A stretch of 15,501 bases of DNA from an uncultured Actinoplanes sp. (GCA_934667465.1 CAKUMG010000039.1:1-15501), one strand, 5' to 3'; shown: positions 1 through 7,194, counted from the stretch's first letter. Numbers and translations: made by a program. Notes: generated from the sequence alone by a model not told the origin.

Positions 1-1267
1 GGCCGAGCGCGACCGTCTTGCCGATGAACACGTTCTTGCGCGCGTAGCGGTACGTCTCCGTCACGGTCACCGTCGACGCGGGCTTGAACCCGGTCACCCG
101 CACGGTGATCCGCCCGCGCTTGCCCACCGACGTCGCCGACAGGGTCACGGTCGGGACGGCATCGACGACCAGCGCGTACGGGTTGACGACCCCCGCGCCG
201 AACGCCGCGTCCACGCCCGGGGCACCCGCGTCGTCGGCCGTGGCCGCGAGCGCCTGGCGCACCTGCGTCGCCGTGACGCCCGGGTGCGACGCCCGGTACA
301 GCGCCACCGCCGCGGCCACCTGCGGCGCCGCCATCGACGTGCCGGACATGGCCACGTAGCCACCGGTGCGCGCGTTCAGGCTCCAGATCCCGGCACCGGG
401 CGCCGCGACATCAGTGACGCCGCTGGTGTTGGAGAACGCCGCGATGCTGCCACCGGCCTCGGTCGCCCCCACCGCCACGGCCCCCGGCGAGGAAGCGGGC
501 CACTGCGCCTTGTTGTCGCGGGCGCCGTTGTTGCCCGCGGCCACCACGACGGGCACGTCGCGGCCGAGCGCGTACGCGACCGCCTGGTCGTAGACCGCCG
601 AGTACGCGCCCGCCGCCGAGACGTTGACGACCGTGGCGCCGTGATCGACGGCCCACACGATGCCGTCGGCCAGCGCCGTGGACGTGCCGGCGCCCTGGGC
701 GTCCATGACCCGTACGGGCAGGATCGGCACTCCCGGCGCGAGACTGGCCACACCCGTCGCGTTGTTCGTGGCGGCACCGGCGATGCCCGCCACGTGCGTC
801 CCGTGCCCCTCCGGGTCGACACAGCCGCGGCCGGCCGGGTCGAGCCCGTCACCGGTGAAGTCGGCGCCCAGGTCGCAGCGCACCTGACCGGGCGCGAAGT
901 CCTCGTGGGCGGCGTCCACCCCGGTGTCGACGACCGCGACCAGCTGCCCGGACACGTCGACCGCGGGCAGGTCGTCGGCGCGCAGCTGGTCCAGGGCCCA
1001 CTGCCGCGGCCGGTACGGGTCGTCGGGCGTGGCCGCGACCCGCACGGGCACCTCCACGGCGTACCCCACGCTGCCCGGCACCTCTTGGGCGCGGAGCCGC
1101 TCCTGCGCCGCCGTCCGCGCGTGCACCTCGACGAACGACGGGCGGCCCGTCGCATCCACCACACGGGCCACGGTGGTCACGACGGCTCCGTCGCCGGCGG
1201 CGTACGCGGGAGCTCCCGCAGTCAGCCCCGACGTCACCAGCACCGGAACGATCCACCACGCCCGCAC
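1..1267 (-). CDS. Secreted S8 (subtilisin-like) serine protease, 3' end cut by window edge
   Basis: An extracellular endopeptidase of the subtilase family. 422 residues are visible and the C-terminus lies beyond the window. The start is GTG at 1267, preceded nine bases upstream by GGAGGG; an in-frame GTG at 1303 has no ribosome binding site. Residues 1-23 form a signal peptide (MRAWWIVPVLV...APAYA) with an Ala-Tyr-Ala cleavage site. A short prodomain-like stretch follows. The catalytic domain carries Asp114 (VVDTGVD), His155 (GHGTHVAG), the oxyanion Asn246 (AAGNNGA) and Ser311 (SGTSMAAP), so the triad is complete. After about residue 370 a Thr/Val-rich segment (VTLSATSVGKRG...) looks like a beta-sandwich domain. 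There is no sign of the C-terminal membrane helix expected of a mycosin, but the end is missing, so that alternative is not excluded. The gene is divergent from the zinc-finger gene at 1375. Confidence 0.93.
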   Translation of the reverse strand, partial: MRAWWIVPVLVTSGLTAGAPAYAAGDGAVVTTVARVVDATGRPSFVEVHARTAAQERLRAQEVPGSVGYAVEVPVRVAATPDDPYRPRQWALDQLRADDLPAVDVSGQLVAVVDTGVDAAHEDFAPGQVRCDLGADFTGDGLDPAGRGCVDPEGHGTHVAGIAGAATNNATGVASLAPGVPILPVRVMDAQGAGTSTALADGIVWAVDHGATVVNVSAAGAYSAVYDQAVAYALGRDVPVVVAAGNNGARDNKAQWPASSPGAVAVGATEAGGSIAAFSNTSGVTDVAAPGAGIWSLNARTGGYVAMSGTSMAAPQVAAAVALYRASHPGVTATQVRQALAATADDAGAPGVDAAFGAGVVNPYALVVDAVPTVTLSATSVGKRGRITVRVTGFKPASTVTVTETYRYARKNVFIGKTVALG

Positions 1268-1374
1268 ACCGCACCGCCCTCCGCCCCGGACCCTCCGGCG
1301 CACAGGTGATATCGGCGTCACAGCGCCCCCGCTGAAGATGTCGGAGAGGGCGAATACAGGTAACACTGATCGCC

Positions 1375-1725
1375 ATGACGAGTGACTCCCCGATCCGGCC
1401 CGAGATCGCCCCCTCGGGCACCGGCTGCGCCGAATGCACCGAGGCCGGCGGCTGGTGGTTCCACCTGCGGCGCTGCGCCGCGTGCGGGCACATCGGCTGC
1501 TGCGACACCTCGCCGAGCCAGCACGCCACCGCCCACTTCAAGGCCACCGGGCACCCGGTGATCCGCTCGTTCGAGCCGGGCGAGAGCTGGTTCTACGACT
1601 ACGAGACCGAGGGCTCCGGGTCCGGGCCGCGGCTGGCCCCGCCCGAGCACCGCCCTCTCGACCAGCCTGTCCCCGGCCCTGCCGGCAACGTGCCGCCCGA
1701 CTGGAAGCGTCAGCTGCACGCCTGA
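1375..1725 (+). CDS. UBP-type zinc finger domain protein
   Basis: A 116-residue protein made largely of one ZnF-UBP domain (residues about 15-76). Metal ligands in family order are visible: Cys18, Cys21, Cys34, Cys37, Cys42, then His50, His54 and His60. The surrounding pattern (GWWFHLRRC, CGHIGCCDTSPSQHATAHF, GHPVIRSFEPGE) is typical. In eukaryotes this fold reads the C-terminal Gly-Gly of ubiquitin; the bacterial ligand is not known to me. The tail (77-116) is Pro-rich and probably disordered. No good Shine-Dalgarno precedes the ATG. The start was chosen because it is the first Met before the conserved domain. The neighbours give no functional clue. Confidence 0.88.
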   Translation: MTSDSPIRPEIAPSGTGCAECTEAGGWWFHLRRCAACGHIGCCDTSPSQHATAHFKATGHPVIRSFEPGESWFYDYETEGSGSGPRLAPPEHRPLDQPVPGPAGNVPPDWKRQLHA

Positions 1726-1729
1726 TCGC

Positions 1730-1757
1730 TTCTCCCGCTCCCCTTCTCCCGCTCCCC
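1730..1757. repeat. 14-bp perfect tandem repeat, two copies
   Basis: TTCTCCCGCTCCCC occurs at 1730-1743 and again at 1744-1757, just after the stop of the zinc-finger gene. A degenerate third unit (CTCTCGCTCCCC) follows. It is pyrimidine-only apart from G, non-coding, and probably a slippage product. Confidence 0.8.
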
Positions 1758-1766
1758 GGCTCTCGC

Positions 1767-1784
1767 TCCCCCGAGGCCGGGGGA
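1767..1784 (+). terminator. Possible terminator of the zinc-finger gene
   Basis: A 7-bp perfect stem TCCCCCG / CGGGGGA with a 4-base loop (AGGC) lies 42 bases after the zinc-finger stop codon. There is no T-run after it, so this is a GC-rich hairpin of uncertain function. Confidence 0.4.
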
Positions 1785-1882
1785 TCAGGGTCGACTCGGG
1801 GCGACTCCCGATGCATCTGGGGTCCCGCCGGCCGCACTCTGGAGTCAGCAAGAAATCGCAGCGACGAAAGGGCAGCGACATC

Positions 1883-2095
1883 ATGGGTTCGTTCTCCGAC
1901 TCGATGACCCGCCAGGGCCTCACCCGCCCTCGTCAGGGTCGCCTCCTGGCCGGTGTGTGCGCTGGCCTGGCCCGCCGGTTCGGCATCGACCCGTGGCTCG
2001 CGCGGGCGCTGTTCGTCCTCATTCTGCTGGTGCTCCCGGGCAGCCAGCTCATCGTCTACCCGATCCTCTGGATCCTGATGCCCGCTGAGCACTGA
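1883..2095 (+). CDS. PspC domain protein
   Basis: A 70-residue single PspC-type membrane protein. The ATG at 1883 has a Shine-Dalgarno-like GAAAGGG eleven bases upstream. An in-frame ATG at 1811 would only add a non-conserved, basic leader. Residues about 17-30 (RPRQGRLLAGVCAGLARRFG) are the PspC signature. One or two hydrophobic segments follow (ALFVLILLVLPGSQLIVYPILWILMP). In proteobacteria PspC belongs to the phage-shock envelope-stress response. Stand-alone short PspC proteins are common in actinobacteria and their role is less clear. It is a monocistronic unit ended by the hairpin at 2111. Confidence 0.9.
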   Translation: MGSFSDSMTRQGLTRPRQGRLLAGVCAGLARRFGIDPWLARALFVLILLVLPGSQLIVYPILWILMPAEH

Positions 2096-2110
2096 CCCCC
2101 GACGTCCCAG

Positions 2111-2149
2111 GCGCCGCACCCCTCTCCGGGGTGCGGCGCTTCTCTTTCC
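2111..2149 (+). terminator. Rho-independent terminator after the PspC gene
   Basis: A perfect 12-bp stem (2111-2122 with 2128-2139, GCGCCGCACCCC / GGGGTGCGGCGC) has a 5-base loop TCTCC. It is followed by the pyrimidine-rich TTCTCTTTCCCC. It lies 15 bases after the PspC stop and is the clearest terminator in the window. Confidence 0.9.
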
Positions 2150-2159
2150 CCGTTCTGAC

Positions 2160-2348
2160 GCGTTCACCTCGAAGGGCGAGCTGTTCGCCGGGGCTCTGGA
2201 GCAGCATCTCCGCACGACGGGCGAGCGGCAACGCGAGCTCGCCGAGGATCCGGGCCGCCCGGGCTACGAACGGCTCCCCCGGCAACCCACCCGCCTGATC
2301 GCCGCGGGGGTGCTTGCGCTGGTCAGGGGTTTGTGGTCGGTTGGCTAG
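2160..2348 (+). pseudogene. Coding-like remnant without a start codon
   Basis: The frame beginning at 2160 stays open to a TAG at 2346-2348 and reads plausibly as a protein C-terminus (ELFAGALEQHLR..., then LIAAGVLALVRGLW). Roughly 85 percent of its codons end in G or C, similar to real genes here. There is no ATG, GTG or TTG with a ribosome binding site, and the frame runs back into the PspC terminator hairpin. I read it as the 3' remnant of a deleted gene. A chance open frame in GC-rich DNA is the main alternative. I do not recognise the family. Confidence 0.3.
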
Positions 2349-2379
2349 GACACCGGCGCCGACGTCGAGAAGCACGACG

Positions 2380-3204
2380 ATGTGTACCGAGCAATGTCTG
2401 AGCCAGGCCACCGTCTCCCGCCGGGGTGCGCTGGGCGGGGTCGCCGCAGCCGCAGCAGCGGCCGCGCTCACCGTCGCCCCGCCGGCCCCGGCGTTCGCGA
2501 GTCCGTTGGGCGGCTCGCGGAAGGGGCTGGTGAGTCTCACGTACCCGGTCACCACCACGTTCCCGGCGTTCAGTGACGGGGAGGAGCCGAGCCGCCGGAC
2601 GCATGTGACGATTGCGGAGGACGGGTACTACATGCAGGAGTGGCGGCTGGTCGAGCACACCGGCACCCACGTCGACGCGCCCGGGCACTTCGTCGAGGGC
2701 GGCCGCCTCGCCACGGATCTGACCCTCGACGAGGTGATCACGCCGCTCGTGGTGGTGGACATCGCGGGCGAGGCGGCCCGCAACCCCGATGTCGAGGTCA
2801 CGGTGGAGCATCTGCGGGCGTTCGAGCGGCGCCACGGGCGGATTCCGCGCGGCGCCGCCGTGGTGATGCATTCGGGGTGGGGTGCGCGGTCCGGGTCGGT
2901 GGCCGCTTATCGGGGCACCGGCCGGGACGGGGGGCTGCATTTTCCCGGGTTCGGGGTGGGGGCGTGCGAGTGGCTGCTGGAGAAGCGCACTGTCCGCAGC
3001 CTGGGTGTCGACACGTTGAGCATCGACCCCGGGCGGTCCGAGGCGTTTCCCGTGCACCTCACGCTGCTGGGAGCCGATCGCTACGGGTTGGAGAACCTAG
3101 CGAACGTCGGAGCCCTCCCGCCGCGGGGCGCCACGGTCGTCGTGGGGCTGGTCCCCTTCGAGCGCGGCTCCGGCGGCCAGGCCCGCATCTTTGCGACCTG
3201 GTGA
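2380..3204 (+). CDS. Cyclase-family (kynurenine-formamidase-like) metal hydrolase, Tat-exported
   Basis: 274 residues from the ATG at 2380, preceded by a weak GAGAAG. A TTG start at 2314 is possible but would precede the export signal with unconserved sequence. Residues 13-40 form a Tat-type signal: SRRGALGG, an alanine-rich core, and APAFA before the likely cleavage. The mature part has the family motif His-x-Gly-Thr-His-x-Asp-Ala-Pro-x-His at residues 93-103 (EHTGTHVDAPGHF); His93, His97 and Asp99 are the expected metal ligands. A later conserved block is YGLENLANVGALPPRG (235-250). The family hydrolyses N-formyl or cyclic amides and esters; the substrate here cannot be told from sequence. 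The last 108 bases overlap the convergent EamA gene, but this gene's end is the conserved one. Confidence 0.9.
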   Translation: MCTEQCLSQATVSRRGALGGVAAAAAAAALTVAPPAPAFASPLGGSRKGLVSLTYPVTTTFPAFSDGEEPSRRTHVTIAEDGYYMQEWRLVEHTGTHVDAPGHFVEGGRLATDLTLDEVITPLVVVDIAGEAARNPDVEVTVEHLRAFERRHGRIPRGAAVVMHSGWGARSGSVAAYRGTGRDGGLHFPGFGVGACEWLLEKRTVRSLGVDTLSIDPGRSEAFPVHLTLLGADRYGLENLANVGALPPRGATVVVGLVPFERGSGGQARIFATW

Positions 3205-4077
3205 GGGGAGCCGGGTCACGGCAACGCCCAGAAGACACAGCGCCCCGCCGCCGAGCGCCAGCGCGGTCGGCACCTCCCCCAGCGCGGCCCACGACAGCAG
3301 CACCGTGAACATGGGCACCAGGTACGACGAGACGCTCAGCCGCCCCGCGTCCATCCGCCGCAACGCGTACGCCCAGGTCGCGAACGCGATCGCGGTCGGG
3401 AACAGCCCCAGATAGATCAGCCCCAAGGTGGCGCCGGAAGAAGCCGTGGACAGATCGCCGAGCAGGTCGCCCGCCCAGGGCAGGCACGCCGCCGCGCCCG
3501 CCGCGCATCCGAGCCACGTGGCCGTGAACGGGTCCACCGTGACCAGGGCCTGCTTCTGCAGCAGCACGCCCACCGCATAGAGCGCCGCCGCGGCCAGCGC
3601 GAACAGCACGCCGGCCGAGTCGTGCCGTCCGGTGGAGGTGGCGATGGCGATGACGGCCACGCCGACGAAAGCGACAGCCAGGCCGGCGAGCAGCGGCCGC
3701 GGGAAACCCTCGCCCAGGTAGAGCCCGGCGAGCACCGCGATCAGAATCGGTCCGACGTTGACGACCAGCGCTGTCGTGCCCGCGTCGAGGTGGGTCTCGG
3801 CCGCGTTGACCATGACGGCATAAATCCCGAACCAGAGCACGCCGTACCCGATGACGAGCGCGAGCGGTCTCCCACGCGGCAGCCGGGGGCGGCGCACGAG
3901 GGCCACCGCGGTCAGCGCGAGCGTGCCGGTGAGCAGGCGGCCGAAGGCGAGCGAGCCCGGGCCGAACTCCGTGCCCGCCGAGCGGATCACGATGAACGCC
4001 GAGGCCCAGAGCAGCATGGTCACGCCCGCGGCGAGCAGGGGTAGCGCGGTGGCCCGCGATGTGGTGGTCACGATCAC
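3097..4077 (-). CDS. EamA/DMT-family membrane transporter
   Basis: 326 residues, with about ten predicted transmembrane helices between residues 13 and 290 arranged as two EamA repeats (starts near LLWASAFIVIRSAG and GVLFALAAAALYAVGVLLQK). Such carriers usually export amino acids, drugs or other metabolites across the cytoplasmic membrane. The start is GTG at 4077; a second GTG at 4071 is almost equivalent. The hydrophilic tail after about residue 292 (LPSPGRKDAG...) is absent from typical members and is encoded inside the 3' end of the cyclase gene, so it looks like read-through after loss of an original stop. The gene is divergent from the LysR regulator 77 bases away, a classic regulator/exporter pair. 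That the LysR protein controls it is an inference. Confidence 0.92.
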   Translation of the reverse strand: MIVTTTSRATALPLLAAGVTMLLWASAFIVIRSAGTEFGPGSLAFGRLLTGTLALTAVALVRRPRLPRGRPLALVIGYGVLWFGIYAVMVNAAETHLDAGTTALVVNVGPILIAVLAGLYLGEGFPRPLLAGLAVAFVGVAVIAIATSTGRHDSAGVLFALAAAALYAVGVLLQKQALVTVDPFTATWLGCAAGAAACLPWAGDLLGDLSTASSGATLGLIYLGLFPTAIAFATWAYALRRMDAGRLSVSSYLVPMFTVLLSWAALGEVPTALALGGGALCLLGVAVTRLPSPGRKDAGLAAGAALEGDQPHDDRGAPRREGSDVR

Positions 4078-4081
4078 CAGC

Positions 4082-4096
4082 CTCGGGCAGCCCGAG
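4082..4096. promoter_or_regulatory. LysR-type T-N11-A dyad between eamA-like and lysR-like genes
   Basis: CTCGGGC A GCCCGAG is a perfect 7-bp dyad around a single base. T at 4083 and A at 4095 are separated by exactly 11 bases, matching the LTTR consensus T-N11-A. Its centre (4089) is 66 bases before the LysR start codon. If that transcript is leaderless, this is the canonical LTTR recognition-site position. It also lies 5-19 bases before the transporter start, so a bound protein would cover that gene's translation start or leader. Confidence 0.5.
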
Positions 4097-4142
4097 TGTT
4101 CAGCACAAGCAACGAGTTCTTTCCCATTGTTAAGTTCGCCTG

Positions 4143-4148
4143 TACGGT
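4143..4148 (+). promoter_or_regulatory. Candidate -10 of the LysR gene (leaderless)
   Basis: TACGGT ends six bases before the ATG at 4155. No Shine-Dalgarno is present. I see no convincing -35. Confidence 0.45.
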
Positions 4149-4154
4149 CGACGC

Positions 4155-5051
4155 ATGCTCGACCTCCATCGCCTCCGCGTCTTCCGGGCCGTGGTCGCCA
4201 GCGGCTCCGTGCACGCCGCGGCGGCCAGCCTCGGCTACACCCCGTCGGCGATCAGCCAGCAGGTGACCACCCTGCAGCGGGAGACGGGTCTCGTGCTGCT
4301 CGCGCGCAGCGGCCGCGGTGTCGAGCCCACCGCCATGGGGCTGGCCCTGGCGCACCGCGTCGACGGGGTCCTCGAGTCGCTCGGTGACGTCGAGTCGCTG
4401 GTGGCGGATCTGCGGGCCGGGCGCACCGGGTCGCTGTCGATCGCGTACTTCCCGTCGGTGGGTGCCGCGTGGATGCCGTACGTCGCCCGGGAACTGCTCG
4501 CCTCGTTCCCCGACCTGCGCCTCGATCTCGAACTGCGGGACGACCTGAGCACCGGGCCCGGGCAGCAGCCGGGGATGCAGATCCTGGTGGCGCCGCCGGA
4601 CTTCCGCGGCACCCGGACCGCCCGCGCCCACCACCTGCTCGACGACCCGTACGTGGCGGTCGTGCCCCGCACCCACGACCTGGCCGGCGCCGCGGAGGTG
4701 CCGCTCGCCGCGCTGGCCGCCGAGCGGTGGATCGACAACGACTTCGCGCGCGGCTGGTGCCGGCAGAACCTGCTCGACGCGTGCCAGGCGGCCGGGTTCC
4801 TGCCGTCGTTCCGGATGGAGGCGCACGACTATCCGACGGCGATCGCGTTCGTGGACGCGGGCATCGGCATCACGGTCATGCCCCGGCTCGGCGCCGCGCG
4901 GCTGCCCGCCGGGGTCACGGTCGTGCCGGTGACGGCGCCGACCCCCGTACGGGCGATCCATGCGGTCGTCCAGGACGCCGTCGCGGACACTCCCCCGGCG
5001 ACCCGGGCTCTCGAGATATTGCAGGCATGCGCGGCGGAGGCCGGGGCATAG
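4155..5051 (+). CDS. LysR-family transcriptional regulator
   Basis: 298 residues, the usual LTTR length. Residues 1-60 are the winged helix-turn-helix (MLDLHRLRVFRAVVASGSV, ASLGYTPSAISQQVTTLQRE, LLARSGRGVEPTAMG). Residues about 88-295 are the type 2 periplasmic-binding-like effector domain (GSLSIAYFPSVGAAWMP..., late motif DAGIGITVMPRLG). It probably binds the dyad at 4082-4096 and controls itself and the divergent transporter; the effector is unknown. The closest style is the group of LTTRs with very short DNA-binding linkers common in actinomycetes. Its TAG stop is part of the candidate -10 of the next gene. Confidence 0.94.
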   Translation: MLDLHRLRVFRAVVASGSVHAAAASLGYTPSAISQQVTTLQRETGLVLLARSGRGVEPTAMGLALAHRVDGVLESLGDVESLVADLRAGRTGSLSIAYFPSVGAAWMPYVARELLASFPDLRLDLELRDDLSTGPGQQPGMQILVAPPDFRGTRTARAHHLLDDPYVAVVPRTHDLAGAAEVPLAALAAERWIDNDFARGWCRQNLLDACQAAGFLPSFRMEAHDYPTAIAFVDAGIGITVMPRLGAARLPAGVTVVPVTAPTPVRAIHAVVQDAVADTPPATRALEILQACAAEAGA

Positions 5052-5054
5052 GTT
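5049..5054 (+). promoter_or_regulatory. Candidate -10 of the aldo/keto reductase gene (leaderless)
   Basis: TAGGTT ends six bases before the ATG at 5061. Its first three bases are the LysR stop codon. No Shine-Dalgarno precedes the start. Co-transcription with lysR is also possible. Confidence 0.45.
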
Positions 5055-5060
5055 CGGGTT

Positions 5061-6110
5061 ATGGAATATCGTCAGCTCGGCCGCTCCGGCCTCAGAATCT
5101 CGACCCTGACCATGGGCACCATGACGTTCGGCGGCAAGGGTGGCTTCGCCGCCGTGGGCTCGACCGATGTCGCCGAGGCGCGGCGGCAGGTCGACCAGTG
5201 CCTCGACGCGGGGATCAACATCATCGACACCGCGGACGTCTACTCCGACGGGCTCTCCGAGGAGATCGTCGGCGAGGTCCTCGAGGGCCGCCGCGACGAC
5301 GTGCTGGTCGCCACGAAGGTCCGGATGCCGATGGGTTCCGGCCCCAACGACGCCGGCCTCTCGCGCCACCACATCGTGGCGGGGTGCGAGGCGAGCCTGC
5401 GCCGGCTGCGTACGGATCACATCGATCTTTATCAAGTGCACGAGTGGGACGGCCAGACGCCGCTCGAGGAGACCCTCGAAGCGCTCGACCTGCTCGTCAG
5501 GCAGGGCAAGGTGCGGTACGTCGGCGCGAGCAACTACGCCGGCTGGCAGCTGATGAAGGCGCTCGGCACCGCCGACCGCACGGGCACGCCGCGGTTCGTC
5601 AGCCAGCAGATCTACTACTCGCTGCAGGCCCGTGACGCCGAGTACGAGCTGATCCCGGCCGCGGTCGACCAGGGGCTCGGCGTGCTGGTGTGGAGCCCGC
5701 TCGCCGGTGGCCTGCTGTCCGGCAAGTACCGGCGCGGCGTCGAGGGTCCGGCCGGCTCGCGCCAGCTCAGCGACTGGGACGAGCCGCCGGTGCGCGACCG
5801 CGAGAAGCTGTACGACACGGTCGACGCGCTCGTGGCGATCGGCGAGGAGCACGGGGTGTCCGCGGCTCAGGTCGCGCTCGCCTATCTGCTGGGGCGGCCC
5901 GCCGTCACGTCGCTGGTCATCGGCGCCCGTACGGCCGAGCAGCTCGCCGACAACCTCGCCGCGGCCGAGCTGAAGCTGAGCGACGAGCAGCGCGCCCGGC
6001 TCGACGAGGTCAGCGCGCCGCCGCTGCTCTACCCCTACTGGCACCAGGCGAAGACCGCGAGCGACCGCCTCTCCCCCGCGGACCTGACCTTGCTCGGCCC
6101 GCACCTGTAG
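5061..6110 (+). CDS. Aldo/keto reductase
   Basis: 349 residues, a full-length AKR of the larger (AKR11/12-like) type. It should be a cytoplasmic NADPH-dependent carbonyl reductase with a TIM-barrel fold. The catalytic tetrad is visible: Asp56 and Tyr61 in DTADVYSDG, Lys86 in VLVATKVRMP, and His127 in LYQVHEWDG. The conserved GKVRYVGASNYAGWQL block and the C-terminal cofactor-binding segment (TSLVIGARTAEQLADNL) are both present. Substrate cannot be assigned. It starts nine bases after the LysR stop and is 20 bases from the ATP-grasp gene, so all three could form one transcript, although internal -10 elements are also visible. Confidence 0.94.
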   Translation: MEYRQLGRSGLRISTLTMGTMTFGGKGGFAAVGSTDVAEARRQVDQCLDAGINIIDTADVYSDGLSEEIVGEVLEGRRDDVLVATKVRMPMGSGPNDAGLSRHHIVAGCEASLRRLRTDHIDLYQVHEWDGQTPLEETLEALDLLVRQGKVRYVGASNYAGWQLMKALGTADRTGTPRFVSQQIYYSLQARDAEYELIPAAVDQGLGVLVWSPLAGGLLSGKYRRGVEGPAGSRQLSDWDEPPVRDREKLYDTVDALVAIGEEHGVSAAQVALAYLLGRPAVTSLVIGARTAEQLADNLAAAELKLSDEQRARLDEVSAPPLLYPYWHQAKTASDRLSPADLTLLGPHL

Positions 6111-6118
6111 GCGGTCAT

Positions 6119-6124
6119 TAGGCT
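6119..6124 (+). promoter_or_regulatory. Candidate -10 of the ATP-grasp gene (leaderless)
   Basis: TAGGCT ends six bases before the GTG at 6131, in the 20-base gap after the reductase gene. No Shine-Dalgarno is evident apart from GGGTCG directly before the start. Confidence 0.4.
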
Positions 6125-6130
6125 GGGTCG

Positions 6131-7033
6131 GTGGCACACCTGGGACTGATCACCACCGACCCGGCCTCCCTGCGCGGGAGGGACCCCGACACGGCACCGC
6201 TGGCCGAGGCGTTGCGGCACGCCGGGCACGACGTGGACATCCTGATCTGGCACGATCCCGCCGTCGCGTGGGAGGACTACGACCTGCTGATCATCCGTAC
6301 GCCGTGGGACTACTCGGAGCGCTACGCCGAGTTCATGGCGTGGCTGGACCGCGCGGCGGCGGTGGCCCGGGTCCTCAACGCCCCGGAGCTGATCCGGTGG
6401 AACATCGACAAGCGCTACCTCACGGACTTCGAGGCGGCCGGGATCCCGGTCGTGCCGACCACGTTCTGCGACACCGCGGAGCAGGCGGCGGCCGCGATCG
6501 CAGCGCGCGCCGGGGAACGGGTCGTCGTGAAGCCCTCGGTCTCGGCGGGCTCGCGCGACACCGGCCTGTTCGAGCCGGGCGACCCGGGCGCGCTCGCGCT
6601 CGCGGTCCGGATCGTCGCCGCGGGCAAGACCGCCATGGTGCAGCCCGCGGTCGAGCAGGTCATCACGGGCGGCGAGCTGGCCCTGTTCTTCTTCGCCGGC
6701 GAATATTCAGCGTCATTTCACAAAGGACCGATCCTGGTCCCCGGCGGAGGCTACGTCGGCGGTTCCTACCAGGTGAGCATCACCCGCGGGGAGCCGTCGG
6801 AGGCCGAGATCGCGTTCGGGCGGCGGGTCGTCGCGGAGGTCGCGGGGATCGCCGGGCGCCGCGGTTTCGGGGCGGAGGCGCGGGTTCCGCTGTACGCGCG
6901 GGTGGACATCGTGGCCGGCACGGAACCGCAGGTGATCGAGGTGGAGGTCTTCGAGCCCGCGTTCTGCACCGACGTGTTGCCCGAGTCGGTGGGGGCGTTC
7001 GTACGCGCGGTGACGGCCCGGCTCCACCACTGA
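6131..7033 (+). CDS. ATP-grasp ligase, DcsG-like
   Basis: 300 residues from a GTG start. The N-terminal pre-ATP-grasp region (residues 1-85) contains LLIIRTPWDYSERYAEFMAW, and the next block ELIRWNIDKRYL leads into the ATP-grasp fold. The nucleotide-binding strand RVVVKPSVSAGSRDT and the late metal-binding block PQVIEVEVFEPAF are both present. This arrangement is that of RimK/glutathione-synthetase-like ligases and of DcsG, the last enzyme of D-cycloserine biosynthesis. The family joins a carboxylate to an amine through an acyl phosphate using ATP and Mg. The substrate is unknown. No other dcs-type biosynthetic enzyme is in the window, so a cycloserine role is not claimed. Confidence 0.87.
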   Translation: MAHLGLITTDPASLRGRDPDTAPLAEALRHAGHDVDILIWHDPAVAWEDYDLLIIRTPWDYSERYAEFMAWLDRAAAVARVLNAPELIRWNIDKRYLTDFEAAGIPVVPTTFCDTAEQAAAAIAARAGERVVVKPSVSAGSRDTGLFEPGDPGALALAVRIVAAGKTAMVQPAVEQVITGGELALFFFAGEYSASFHKGPILVPGGGYVGGSYQVSITRGEPSEAEIAFGRRVVAEVAGIAGRRGFGAEARVPLYARVDIVAGTEPQVIEVEVFEPAFCTDVLPESVGAFVRAVTARLHH

Positions 7034-7084
7034 AGGTCCACTACGGACGGTGTGCTCAAGGTCACGACGGCCCGCGCTCCACCA
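7012..7084. repeat. Imperfect direct repeat across the 3' end of the ATP-grasp gene
   Basis: An 18-base stretch at 7012-7029 (GACGGCCCGGCTCCACCA), which encodes the last codons before the stop, recurs at 7066-7084 with a single inserted C. The second copy lies in the intergenic region after the stop codon. Confidence 0.6.
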
Positions 7085-7188
7085 TCGTGTACCTTTCGTC
7101 CCCTTCGGGCCGGGGCCTGCCGCCGCAAAACATGGTAAGCGGAGACAAATCGGCGGGGACCGATGCTGCGGGCACAAGGCGGGCACGT

Positions 7189-7194
7189 TAGGTT
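7189..7194 (+). promoter_or_regulatory. Candidate -10 of the globin gene (leaderless)
   Basis: TAGGTT ends seven bases before the ATG at 7202. This is the reason for preferring the 7202 start over an in-frame ATG at 7163. The rest of the gap from 7034 shows no other motif I can assign. Confidence 0.45.

Noticed and set aside
1..1267. Mycosin (type VII secretion protease) identity for the S8 protease
   Set aside because: No C-terminal membrane anchor is visible and no ESX genes are nearby. The visible tail is beta-sandwich-like. The truncated end leaves this open but unsupported.
4074..6137. A 687-codon open frame on the minus strand across the LysR and aldo/keto reductase genes
   Set aside because: It is a shadow of two well-recognised plus-strand genes with intact catalytic or DNA-binding motifs. 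Its translation is Arg/Gly/His-rich with no family features.
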